32,500 nucleotides of DNA from contig KV908347.1 in assembly GCA_002005505.1 (NCBI GenBank), positions 163,443 to 195,942 on the forward strand, in the 5' to 3' direction. The position numbers and the translations under genes were made by a program. The stretch comes from Botryococcus braunii (taxonomy: Eukaryota; Chlorophyta; Trebouxiophyceae). Below, piece after piece: positions 1 through 29,550 of this stretch (the stretch's first letter is position 1; every line of letters begins with the position of its first letter). The notes beneath the pieces were generated by a model, which did no database searches, was not told where the DNA came from, and saw only the letters and a program-made list of their open reading frames with translations.

Positions 1-117
1 AGTCTGCGGCGGTTCTGACCGTCGGTCTCCCTTGTACACGGGTTGTCCAGCGACAGACAGCTGCAGGAGGTCGAGTATGTAGGCCTTAGGCTGGCTCCCC
101 TTCCCCTTTCCCTACCC

Positions 118-536
<419 letters not shown>

Positions 537-800
537 TCTCTATCTCCACCCTCCGTATACCCCCCCCCCCGGTGTCCCTTTGTCCTGCAAGGAAAGAAAT
601 TCCTGTAAAGTCAGAGATGACCAACATGCCGACCTTAGTTTAGTTTCCTCACCCGATACAACGCTCGAGCTAAATTCTTGTAAGAGACTGTGGCCCCAAA
701 TAGCAAGCAGGTTGTATGGCTCTCATTCCCCCTCAGGGCCAGGCCCCACCCGAGCGGCCACCTCCAGTCCATCGCATGCGACGCCCTGAGGCGCACACTG

Positions 801-808
801 TATAAAAG
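801..808 (+). promoter_or_regulatory. TATA-like box (tataaaag)
   Basis: The octamer tataaaag lies about 700 nt before the PLAA start codon and 41 nt before the ATG of the small frame at 849-1118. It could drive either, with a long leader in the case of PLAA, or be chance. Confidence 0.25.
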
Positions 809-1502
809 TCACAGCACCTACCCGGTACATCCGTGCTAAAAGTTCCTTATGATTGTCCAAAATGTGGAGAGGAGCGTTCAGCATGAAGCAATAGTATTTC
901 TTATGCACTGCGCATCTGATGATCTCAGGTGGTTAGCCACTGATGAACGCTGTACTTGCTGGTGTCTGAAACAGCTCCGGGTATTTGTAGGGCGCTTGAT
1001 TGAACATGTAATCTCAAACATGGGGAACGCAACTCAAACCAAACTCCTGGGTAGAAGAAGAATGATGGTGCTGTCTGTCTGTAACAATGTTACTAACACA
1101 TCAGTACATTGTGAGTAATGTGGATGACAGGAAAATATATTAAGGTCAGTTACATATGTGGAATTCCTACCTAGCAGTTTTAAGTTCGAATTTCTAACCC
1201 GGCGGGGTACCGAGAGGTTAGCTCGGTTTCCCTGTACAAATGGAGGGAGTCCGGTAGTTGTCAGTACAGGGCTGTAAGCAGTTGTTGTCTGCTCATATTG
1301 GCGCGCACTAATAAGATATCAGTAGTCGAATGAATGTCAAAGGTAGAGGACTCATTTCATATGAAGATGCAGATGTTCCATTAGAAAATTAGCAGAACCG
1401 TCGGTCGTGTAGATCTGACACATCAAACCCTGCCTGAACTATGGCGGCTTGAGTTTGCATCTACTTCTGCCGCATTTAGGTTTTTCAAAAATATCACGAC
1501 AA

Positions 1503-14514
<13,012 letters not shown>

Positions 14515-14684
14515 GATTTTGCTGTTCACCTCCATCCTCGGTCCTTCCCTTATGTTTGGTTTGTTTTTTAAGTTATATGTGCTTGGTGTGTTTCTGAGTG
14601 TTTTCTGGATGAGATCCGATCTCAGATACATTATGGAGTTCTCTGTGGGCGATCATCGGTGCTTTTGCAATCCCTCCTCCTTTG

Positions 14685-14850
14685 CATCCGGCAGCCTAGA
14701 ATGCCCTCAGCAGGGCTGTCTTATCCCTCCCCCTTCTCATGCGGCAGCCTAGAATGCCCTCACGTGCTTCCCCAGGCCTTTGTCATCCCTCCCCCTGCTT
14801 ATGATCCTGCTTATGCGGCAGCCCAGGATACCCTCATCAGGGCTTGAATG
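14685..14850. repeat. Three-copy diverged tandem repeat 3' of PLAA
   Basis: The phrase gcagcctagaatgccctca occurs at 14691 and 14744, and returns as gcagcccaggataccctca at 14818, each with tccctcccc-like sequence between. Spacing is 53 and 74 bp. Confidence 0.8.
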
Positions 14851-15129
14851 CTTGCAACCGTGAAGATATGCAGTTCCAACTGGGTTTGCCTAACATGCCT
14901 GTCGGATCCTATACTAAAGAGTCTTGGTCGAGCCCCTGGAAGGAGGGCTCTGAAGCGACCACGCTCCACTCCTGCAGGGTTTGCATTGCAGAAGCTTGAA
15001 TTCACACAAATGGGGATGACATCCCCCTGTCCCTCATTTGTGACGGTGCCTCACGTGATGGAGAAATCCTCACAAGTGGGCTTCCCCCTTTCCTTCGTCT
15101 GTGACAGTGCCTGATTGCCCCCGGCCCCC

Positions 15130-15200
15130 GGGGGGGGGGGGGGGGCGGGAGGTGGGAAGAGTGACTGCGCCGTGGCTGGGGGGGGGGGGGGGGGGGGGGG
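15130..15200. repeat. Two long G tracts (G16 and G23)
   Basis: Uninterrupted G runs at 15130-15145 and 15178-15200, with ggga and ggtggg between. A strong G-quadruplex candidate on the plus strand. Confidence 0.9.
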
Positions 15201-15674
15201 AGAAGCTCCGCATGCTGCACATATAAACACTTGCGTGCCTGTCTAGAAAGGACAGGCTTTTTTCCTACCATGTACATTGGCTGGGGAACCTCCGCCAATG
15301 CTCGTGCATCTGGGAACTTCGGAAAAGGAAAGGTGGGAGGGAAGTGGGGGGTGGAAGGGATTCTCGTCTTGCTACATCAATCTTTCCAGGGTTTCCATTT
15401 TCGATTAAAATCGGCGGAATTCTATTGAAAAAGAGGAAGGGGACGGAGATGGGAAAGGAGCAGAAGACCCTTACATCGCTAAGGAAAGTTTTGCTCCTGC
15501 GTGTAGTTCAAATGTAGGCCGTGAAAAGTATAGGCTCCCCTTTTCCATGAAAACACCACACGCGGGATGCTTTTGCAAATGTAATAGTAGTTTCTTTTTC
15601 TAATACTACCAGAATGCAACACCTGGGGGGCCACATGGTTCACGCCTAGTGAGATCAAACATTTTATGCGAAAG

Positions 15675-15676
<2 letters not shown>

Positions 15677-15743
<67 letters not shown>
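15677..15743. repeat. (CA)n microsatellite in the PLAA-RidA spacer
   Basis: Pure CA repeat followed by CGCA-like sequence. Confidence 0.97.
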
Positions 15744-15744
<1 letters not shown>

Positions 15745-15830
15745 GCACGCATGCCCACACGCACATGCACACGTGTGTCGTTAATGTAGCTAGGAAGCTC
15801 AGCTGCTAACCACTAGCTTTTGGGGTATGG

Positions 15831-15849
15831 AAGTCGCATGATGCGACTT
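15831..15849. repeat. 19-nt palindrome
   Basis: Arms aagtcgcat and atgcgactt around a single G. It lies 128 nt beyond the RidA stop and could form a hairpin in the 3' region of that transcript. Confidence 0.8.
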
Positions 15850-15976
15850 GAAACCCCACAAAGCACGCTTCCGCAAAGCCACCCACCTTTTGAAAAAGCA
15901 GAATGATATATGTCAGCTGATATATGACATGTTTGCTGAAGGGATCGGGGTCAAAGGTACTTCACAAAGTTCTAAA

Positions 15977-19049
<3,073 letters not shown>

Positions 19050-19432
19050 ATCGTGATAGGTATGTCTTTAGAGAAAACGGATTCGATTCAACAATTGTTT
19101 TTTAAGTGGATATCGTACTTAAAGTGAAGACCTGACGGTCTTGAGGACGCAAATGCTGATCTAACCGTCTGCCCCAGATCGAGATCGACGATTGGCCATG
19201 TTGATCAAGCTTAGGGGCCACGGGGGTACACATGAGCACACAGCCCAGATTAGTAACAGGCCCGGTAACGCGGGGGACGATCGCAAGGAGCCGCCAGGCA
19301 AAGACAGGAGCTGCCGGACTCGTCATAACCAAAGATTGCCAGCAGAGACAGGTAATGTATCCATATCCTTAGCAGTGCTATTTGGGGCAGTAAGGACTGC
19401 TGAACTGACGGTTGTTTCTTCGGCCAGGAAAA
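19050..19432. promoter_or_regulatory. Head-to-head spacer between RidA and RPL32, probable bidirectional promoter region
   Basis: Only 383 nt separate the two start codons, and part of this is RPL32 leader. No clear TATA box is visible for either direction. A small inverted repeat, aagacc-tgac-ggtctt, lies at 19127-19142. The position makes a shared promoter likely, but transcription starts cannot be read from the sequence. Confidence 0.5.
19352..19427 (+). other. Probable 5'UTR intron of RPL32
   Basis: A donor context agacag|gtaatg at 19352 and an acceptor cttcggccag ending at 19427 bound a 76-nt segment five bases before the RPL32 start codon. The length equals that of the two short PLAA introns (1748-1823 and 1882-1957). 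Leader introns are common in ribosomal protein genes. A nearer AG at 19389-19390 is a weaker alternative acceptor. Inferred from splice grammar only. Confidence 0.5.
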
Positions 19433-22583
<3,151 letters not shown>

Positions 22584-23132
22584 GACAGGCGCATATTAGC
22601 GGAAAGTGGACCTAATTTCCTTCCCCGGCCCTCCCCTCCCCTGCACATGCCGCTTCTGCTTGCGTGGATGCTTCTCAAGATCCCCATCATAGTCAGCTGC
22701 TGCAAGAATTGCCTTGATAAATTTTTGCAGATTCCACAGATGGAAACATGAGCTTAAACGGATGGTGGTAAGCGATGCTGCCATCCCTGGGACAGTTTAG
22801 AATGTGCTGCTTCAGCTGTGCAGTTCCAACCTGTGGCAACACCACCTGCCAGTGCGATGGATTAGTGAGCGCTATGGGATAGGGAGGATTTGCTGGGAAA
22901 CACTTCGGCAGATTGACTAGCAGTTTGTGTGCAGCTAGTGTAGGAGGGTTAGGGAAGGGATTTAGCTGCGGCAAGGGTCCAAATGAACGAGGAGATCCCT
23001 TTTGTAAGGTAGTTGCAGCATATTATTTGCGCACGTTTCTACTTCAGCTGCATATGGAGAAGCGTAGACATCATGGCTGTGGGACCCACTTTTTGCAGGC
23101 ACATACCTGGGCGGAGTTTTAAAATGGGCGTG

Positions 23133-23221
<89 letters not shown>

Positions 23222-23228
23222 TGAGAGA

Positions 23229-23273
<45 letters not shown>

Positions 23274-23276
23274 AGA

Positions 23277-23316
<40 letters not shown>

Positions 23317-23388
23317 GGGGGGGGGGGGGGGAGGTGCGCACGAGAGAGTGCGAGAGAAAAGGTGGTGGAGGGTGGAAGGCGGCATTAG

Positions 23389-23467
<79 letters not shown>

Positions 23468-23490
23468 AGGGAGGGGGGGGGGGGGGGAGG
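23133..23490. repeat. (TG)n-(GA)n array with a duplicated GA/flank module
   Basis: TG repeats to 23271, then GA repeats. A module ending in a G run, gaggtgcgcac, agagagtgcgagagaaaagg and tggtggagggtgg occurs twice, near 23320-23385 and 23468-23550. Confidence 0.95.
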
Positions 23491-23735
23491 TGCGCACGGA
23501 CGAGAGAGTGCGAGAGAAAAGGTGGTGGAGGGTGGCAAAGGGCGGCATTAGGGGGAGTGGAAGTTTTCAGCTCTAATGGCAGGAAGTCTTCCAGTATCAT
23601 CCCAGCCAGCAGATCTCTGGCTTCCATCTGGTGGCAGGTGATTGGGAGCACTTTCTCACATACACCAAGTTTTCTTAGTAGAACCCCACGGACCCCCCCC
23701 CCCCTTCCTGGGCCCTTCTCTTGTTCTGGGTCGAA

Positions 23736-23773
23736 GGTATATGAACGAGCATGGCCCAGCTCGTTCATATACC
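23736..23773. repeat. Perfect 15-bp inverted repeat with 8-nt spacer
   Basis: Arms ggtatatgaacgagc (23736-23750) and gctcgttcatatacc (23759-23773) around atggccca. A small palindrome, catgg-g-ccatg, follows at 23773-23783. Confidence 0.95.
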
Positions 23774-24379
23774 ATGGGCCATGTACTCCCGTAGTTCAAT
23801 CCCTTTTCCCTTTGTGTGAGGATGCATGTGTGCTGAAACAAACCCCTCTTCACCTTCGGGTCAAACAACCCACCGTTTAAAAAGCAGCCCTAGATTGTCA
23901 ACAGGATTTTGATATCACCACTTTATTAACAAAAGACTGTAAGTTGCACTCTTGCACTCCTCCAAACAGCACCAGGAGATTGATCTACAGATGAAGCAGG
24001 ACGGCAGCGCTAAAGAAAGGCCGGGGTTTTAGACCCTAGTGGTTAGGAATCAAGTTCTGGTGACAAGAGAGTGGATATTAATGCTTACATACAAGTGGTA
24101 CATGCCTCGAAGAGCTATTGCTGGACACACTAACAAATAAGAAATAAATAAGCTACATGCATGCCAGGGGCGAACTGGTGTTGCTGCTGATAACACTGCA
24201 TGTGCATGTGCTGCGGGTGTCCCAACTGCACTTCCGGTGCACACATCCTTGCCCTGCTGAAGATCAACCGTTGTAAAACAGACATATTCAAACCTTCCAT
24301 GTGCGATGATAATCATTACTGAACTCTCTGAACCATACGACTGGATGATGGGCAATCTCTAACCCATTCACGCTTCCTA

Positions 24380-24690
24380 TCTCCCATGCTCCTCCCTTAG
24401 CTTTGCAGCCAAAGCATTGTACAGCACTTCCCATCTTCAGTACCTCTAAACCGGCAATCTCAAGCTTGCTCGAGCTAGCTGTTTCCCATGCTCTTCCTCC
24501 CTCAGCCTTGCAGCCAAGCCAACATACACCACTTCTGAACCTTTGACACCCCAAAATGGGCGGATATCAAACCTGCGAAAGTTACCTATTTCCCAATCTG
24601 TTTCCCCCTTAGGTTGGCACCCATTGCATTCTATAACACTGTTAGATTATGTCAGCGGATCTGAGACCCTGCCTTCCAACCCTCTGCAGC
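24380..24690. repeat. Three-unit diverged tandem repeat, period about 102-107 bp
   Basis: Units start at 24380 (tctcccatgctcctccc), 24482 (tttcccatgctcttcctcc) and 24589 (tttcccaatctgtttccc). Each continues with a gcagcca-like or ggcaccc phrase and a related second half. Confidence 0.75.
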
Positions 24691-24915
24691 TGCTCAGATG
24701 CTCCAAAGATCACTCCTTCCCTGCTTTACGCGACACGCCAACGATAAAGAGGCCCTATTGCTCGTTGCTTCGGCCATCAAATCTGTCGGCATTTCCAGCA
24801 AACTTAGTCGATTTCTCACCCAGACGGGAAGCTGCGCAGTTATGAGATGCCAATCACGTCAAGATCTGCATGAGTTAGAAACATATCAAACCTAGAGCTT
24901 CACGGGAAAAACCTG

Positions 24916-25347
24916 TCAACGGGTCTGCTTCCCCTTCTTGTCCTTTTCATTGCCCTTGGCTCCCTTGTCCTTCTTTTGGGCTGACTGTATGCTGTAAGTG
25001 ACCAAGCCCACTGCAGCCCGAAATCCCTGCTCCAAGGCCCACTTGCCCACTGGAGCCGCTGCCTGCACCCTTGCCACGCCTCCTCTCAGACGATGGAGGC
25101 TCCATATCGAGGCCTGGTCAGGGGTTCGCACTCATAAGCGCGGACAGAATGACTTGTCGGAGAATGGTTAGAAATATAACAGTAGACAAGCTATGGCCCT
25201 GGGGAGGGAGATGCTAAACAAGGACATGAGGCAATTTATTTCAGGGTTCCAGACAGTGGCCGCGTCCACTTCAGTCTGTGAGAGGACTCTCCCGGCCTCA
25301 CCCTGCCCCTAGCTGTTGCTCTCGTCACACCTGTAGTCAGCGCGCGC

Positions 25348-25424
<77 letters not shown>

Positions 25425-25677
25425 CGCGCGCGTGTTGTGGGGGGGGGGGGGATGTGGGTGTGTGCTTGGCAGCCCCCACACGACAGGTGACTGACCTTAA
25501 GCGCCTCGCCCCCGACCTTGACAGTCGTCCGTGCTGCCACTGTGGCGCCTTTGGCTGCTGCTGCGCCGACAGGGCCCCGTGCCACATCCCACATCACTTT
25601 GGCTGGGAGGGGTGGGTTGGCCTCTGCCTCATCCAGACTCCGGTCAATGCGCCTCAGCGCCCATTCCACTGCATTTC
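24916..25677 (-). CDS. Unrecognised protein, last two exons (3' partial gene)
   Basis: Two minus-strand exons join in frame: 25677-25496 (60 codons after a 2-nt split codon) and 25062-24916 (48 codons plus TGA). The splice sites are gagcag|GA, AAG|gtcagt and gtgcag|GCA. I do not recognise the protein. The first exon begins NAVEWALRRIDRSLDEAEAN, continues PPLPAKVMWDVARGPVG, then an Ala/Thr/Gly-rich amphipathic stretch (ATVAARTTVKVGGEALK). The second runs AAAPVGKWALEQGFRAAVGL and ends in a Lys-rich tail (KKDKGAKGNEKDKKGKQTR). The tail suggests a basic, possibly membrane- or complex-associated C-terminus. The intron between the exons holds the CG/TG/CG array at 25339-25434. The 5' part must lie at higher coordinates; a phase-compatible exon is 26635-26506. 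Confidence 0.6.
25339..25451. repeat. (CG)n-(TG)n-(CG)n array plus G run in the minus-strand gene intron
   Basis: CG repeats, about 66 nt of TG, then CG repeats again to about 25434, and a G run at 25439-25451. The alternating tract is almost uninterrupted for about 95 nt and is followed 45 nt later by exon 25496-25677. Confidence 0.97.
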
Positions 25678-26505
25678 CTGCTCAATCACGAACAAAGTTC
25701 AGCCCCAGAAGTCGCTTTTACTCTGGCTGCAGAGGGTATCTGTCCATTTCTTTCTTTACATACTGGTCTGTTGGTGTGCCAGAGGTCAGGAGGTCGCTCA
25801 CAAACTTCTTTTATTACGCACTGTGGTTGACCACACTTCTTCAAAATGTACATCAAAGCCCCCCCCCCCCCCCCCATCCATCAGAAATAAAACATGAACT
25901 TCTTGTCTCCTAGTATAAAATATACTTTTTGTTTCCAGCATACAGAAAGGTCCTTTCCAGCATAGGCATGGCTCTTAATTTGGACATGGTCCTTGAGTAA
26001 CAGATCGAGGCCTGAACCGAACCCACTGTGTACCCAGTTTGAACAAAGGCACCCCCACTGCTCAAGAGGAACCACACCACAAGGATTCTACAACAAGACC
26101 AGAGCTGACTAAAGTAAGGACCCTTTATAATGGTGACTGGCGAAGGGCAGTCATGGCTTCTGGATGACTAAGACGGGGGAAGATTTTGCATGATGAACTT
26201 GTATTCAAACCTTAGGCTCCGTACAGCACACAGGACGATTGGACTTACACGTGCAAAGTGAGCTAGACATGTGTTAGTCGCATGCCATGAGCGGAGGTCT
26301 GTAGATTATGAGGTACGATACAAGGACCACAATGGGCCATCACTCCCCCATTCCTTTTAGGGGAGGACAAGGGCACATGGGAAGTCAGGATTATTTCTAC
26401 CCACTGGGGAAATGGGGGAAGGTGGGGGGATAGCCCCATGGTTGCTTCACACCGGCTCTCGACTGACATTGGACTGCTCACATGCATAATCATGTGGAGG
26501 CTCAC

Positions 26506-26635
26506 CAGAGAAAGGCTCCTGGTCCTGAGAAGACGTGGATGCTAGAGCTCCCTGCTCATCATCCTGCAGCAACAGCATCGGATCGAAAATTGCGCCTTGG
26601 AGGCCAAAGCAGATGCTTTGATTCCAACCCAGCAG
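26506..26635 (-). CDS. Possible upstream exon of the unrecognised minus-strand gene
   Basis: An open minus-strand segment of 43 codons plus one base lies between gtctag| and a good donor, TCTCTG|gtgagc. Its phase fits the next exon at 25677: the split codon becomes Gly, giving QDQEPFSG followed by NAVEWALRR. The segment contains FDPMLLLQDDEQGALASTSS. The other two minus frames are closed here. A plus-strand exon candidate overlaps it (26570-26692), so one of the two is probably a shadow. Confidence 0.4.
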
Positions 26636-27178
26636 CTAGACCTCACTAGTGTGAACACAATAGGGGAAAATATGAACGTGGGAGCACTCAAGGTAGGACC
26701 CATCCCCATTTGTCCAGACAAAAGAAGTGCACAGCAGAGTATACACCTCACTAAACCGCAACCAGCATTTTCTGAGCGTCCCACTCCAGTGTGTTGCGCA
26801 TCTCACGCTTAGCAACCAGGGATATCTTCTTCGCCCAAGACAGTCTACCCCTCAGCCTTCTCATCATCCCTCACAAGAAAACGAACTTGTCGTATGCAGG
26901 CACTCCCTTCCTGGTGAAGGTTTCTTGGTCCTTGCAAAGACCCAAAAGAATCAGAACTTCTAACACACCCGGACAATCAACTCCTCCAACAGCAACAAAC
27001 CAGTCTTGGGTTGGATGCATCAGGAGTGTAACGATAGGGGACCTTTCCATCCGCATTGCAGGCACGCATACAAGTCTTGGAACAAACCCATGAAATATAT
27101 GGCTTCTGCAGAGGGAGGGAACATCAAAGCAAATGTGTATTGCAAATGCCTTACCCGGGATTGGCGATGGCGGAGGAG
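26570..27178 (+). CDS. Possible plus-strand gene fragment: two phase-0 exon candidates
   Basis: Segment 26570-26692 (41 codons) is flanked by atcctgcag| and CTCAAG|gtagga. Segment 27062-27178 (39 codons) is flanked by cattgcag| and GAGGAG|gtaaga. Both are in phase 0 at both ends and would join as NMNVGALK plus ARIQVLEQTHEIYG. The first reads RIENCALEAKADALIPTQQL. No family is recognised. An in-phase next exon was not found: an open frame to 27476 downstream has no phase-0 acceptor. The candidates overlap minus-strand exon candidates, so confidence is low. Confidence 0.3.
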
Positions 27179-27979
27179 GTAAGATGGAGAATGTTGCACG
27201 GGGACAGGCTCAGGAGGTGGACCGGCAGTGCGCTGAGTGGGGACAGATGCGACTACACCGGCCCTCTGGCTGGGCAACAGCGATCTCTCTGTGAAGAACA
27301 GCAAGACCAAACATGCTCATTTATCATTATTCAAACCTGATTCAGAAGTTCAACTTGGACAAATGAAAGCCCAAATATGGAGCACCTTGCTGAAGGACAA
27401 TGTCTCAAGTCAAGCGGTGTCAATGAAGTGGAGCCAGTGTCAAACCATGGCAACCACTAAAGGAATACTCATCTGAAACCATGCATGCAGGAATGCTCCG
27501 GGACCATTCCCAACTAGAGCCAGGTGCTAATACAGCAAGTCATTGGCAAGGCCTTGGAAAGCATGATCAGAGTTGCCAGCTCAAAAATTCAAACTCTTCA
27601 CTTCTTTGCCCTTAATCTTCTCGAGCTCGATGCCCTTTGAGTTGTGCTATTCCCAAGCACACGTCCAGACAAGAGCCTGGGATCCTCAAGGATTGTCATT
27701 GCACAGCCACAGAAAGACCTCTATGGCATCTTGAAAACCAGCTTAAGAGTAGTCCTTTCATGCAGACATAAGAAAATTCCATCTTTGATTATGCTCTGTA
27801 CCTTCGTCAGAGGGAAGCGCGAGTGTGCAAACAGCCTTTCGCTGTGGCTGACGGCCGTGACTGCGATATCGAGGAACCGAAGACACTTCCTGCCAGTGTC
27901 CTTGCACACTCAGTACCTGGAAAGTAAGACCAGTGGGGCCCATCCCACACCGACAACTGTCCGGGCCTTCTTGAGGTAG

Positions 27980-28228
27980 CCTGGCGTAGCCCCGTACGGC
28001 ACCGAAAACAATCTTATACAACCAAACGTTAAGAAAACTTACTCCTGTAGAAAGTTTTTTGTTGACGCGCGTCAAGCCTGGCTGTCAACGGTGTTCGAGG
28101 TTCTGCTGTCCGGATTGGCGGATTTGCAGCCATGGATGTCCTCAGATCCATTGTACCGCCAGCTAGAACTCTTCCCGAGACTGGATGGACGTAAGCCACG
28201 TGCCAGAAATATTCGTGAGCTTGACTGA
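27980..28228 (+). other. Open reading segment without an early ATG, possible exon or pseudogene piece
   Basis: The plus frame is open from just after a TAG at 27977-27979 to a TGA at 28226-28228 (82 codons). Its only Met is near the middle (LADLQPWMSSDPLY). The composition looks protein-like (QAWLSTVFEVLLSGLADLQP, LELFPRLDGRKPRARNIRELD). A usable donor, GATGGAC|gtaagc, lies at 28191. The stop sits inside the palindrome at 28219-28245. No family recognised. Confidence 0.25.
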
Positions 28229-28258
28229 TGGCCCATCAGTCAAGCCATCAGTGATGGC
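28219..28258. repeat. 27-nt palindrome overlapped by a 15-nt palindrome
   Basis: Arms gcttgactgatgg and ccatcagtcaagc surround a single C (28219-28245). A second hairpin, gccatca-g-tgatggc, overlaps at 28244-28258. Confidence 0.95.
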
Positions 28259-28660
28259 CCCGGGTTATTGGTCTTGACACAGGACGAGGAAGATGATGTC
28301 GCTCGCAACAGAGAGTGCAACTCAACCCGTGACGATCACTAAGACTTTGTCAGTCAGGAAGGAAGGAGGAGGTGATCAGGGCACAGAAGCTCAGGTTATG
28401 TCAGAAATGTCTTTGGAGACGGTCTGAGGGTATACCTACCACGTGCACACTGAGCTTTTGCAGGACTATTTGAGAGAGAAATCAGGACCTTGGCAACCCA
28501 GATTCTAGAAATGGCTTTGGAAGAAAAGGCTTTATTGGAATGTGGATCTTTCAAGGATTGTGACCTTTCATATGATTGAAGGTGTCTCTTGTAAACCACG
28601 CGTGCTCTGCAGAAGTACACGCTGGATACGAGCTCCATAAAAAATGGGGAATGATCATGT

Positions 28661-28662
<2 letters not shown>

Positions 28663-28714
<52 letters not shown>

Positions 28715-28768
28715 GCGTGCGTGCGTGCGTGCGTGTGTGCGTGCGTGCGTGCGTGTGTGTGTGTGTGT

Positions 28769-28819
<51 letters not shown>

Positions 28820-28888
28820 TGTGTGTGTCTGTGTGTGTGTGGGTGTGGGTGTGGGTGTGGGTGGGTGGGTGTGTGTGTGGGGGGGGGG
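28663..28888. repeat. (TG)n microsatellite with TGCG and GGTG variants
   Basis: TG repeats with a CGTG-rich block near 28710-28755 and GGGTGT variants at the end, followed by a G run. Confidence 0.98.
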
Positions 28889-29254
28889 TAAATCTCTTGG
28901 GGTGCGAGTTGCTAGTGGAAAGCATAGGGAAATCCAAAAACTAAGCAGACCTCTTGCAACTGCTTTTGTTTTTGTTATTTTTTGTTCCTAGACAGGAACG
29001 ATCTGTTGCTAGTCGGCTTGGTTTCTAGCCCCAAGCACTACGAATCCCAGACCCAAGTCAGCAGACATGTTGCAACTGCTGTTCCTTTTTTTCGTTTTTG
29101 TCCCCCCCCCCCCTCTTTTACTTGTTTCTGTCAAACCTGAACGAATGTTAACAACGTTGCTATTGTTGCTATTTGTTGTGGCACTCATGCAGCAGAAAAC
29201 TGTGTAGTGGAGCTATGTAACAGGATTGCAGTCGGATTCGAAGCCCTGAAATCC

Positions 29255-29294
29255 ATGTAGAGCTTTTCAGATGGCCATATGAAAAGCTCTACAT
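29255..29294. repeat. 40-bp palindrome with one mismatched pair
   Basis: Arms atgtagagcttttca (29255-29269) and tgaaaagctctacat (29280-29294) flank the self-palindrome atggccat. Only the pair 29270/29279 (G and A) does not match. Confidence 0.95.
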
Positions 29295-29550
29295 TTTTGG
29301 AATGGATTACGAAGAAGCGGATTGGTGATCTACTGTGGAAGGGGACAACGATGAACTTAAAAACAAGATACTGTGTTTCAAAAGCTATATATTTTTGTTT
29401 CCCGGCTGAGCAAATGCACATTTTGAACCTTTTGTGACTGATCAGTTGTATGCGTCTTCGTTACAAACTGGTTGAAAACAATAACAGCAGGAGCAACAGC
29501 TACCCCTTGCAACCGAGGTTTCTCAGCGGAAAACTTGACAGATTTCAGGA

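Larger units (their letters stand above)
14515..15976. other. Tail-to-tail spacer between PLAA and RidA
   Basis: No gene is seen. The stretch holds a three-copy repeat (14685-14850), a two-copy repeat near 15013-15115, two G tracts (15130-15145 and 15178-15200), a CA array and a 19-bp palindrome. Neither 3' end shows an obvious AATAAA or TGTAA signal. Confidence 0.6.
22584..24915. other. Spacer between RPL32 and the unrecognised minus-strand gene
   Basis: I find no coding segment I can support. It contains the TG/GA array at 23133-23490, an inverted repeat at 23736-23773 and a three-unit tandem repeat at 24380-24690. Confidence 0.5.

Noticed and set aside
1181..1240. gttcgaat T-loop-like motif
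   Set aside because: No cloverleaf can be drawn around it on either strand.
15781..15850. tRNA-like stretch (agctcag...ctaaccac) in the PLAA-RidA spacer
   Set aside because: No acceptor stem pairing, no proper anticodon arm and no GTTCGA T-loop at the right distance.
25518..25913. Plus-strand frames antisense to the unrecognised gene
   Set aside because: The minus-strand reading has consistent splice phases and a natural C-terminus; the plus frames look like its shadow.
27640..27910. Minus-strand exon pair near 27895-27809 and 27652-27608
   Set aside because: The phases fit and splice-like flanks exist, but plus-strand frames with an equally good donor (GGAAA|gtaaga) overlap them and no family is recognised.
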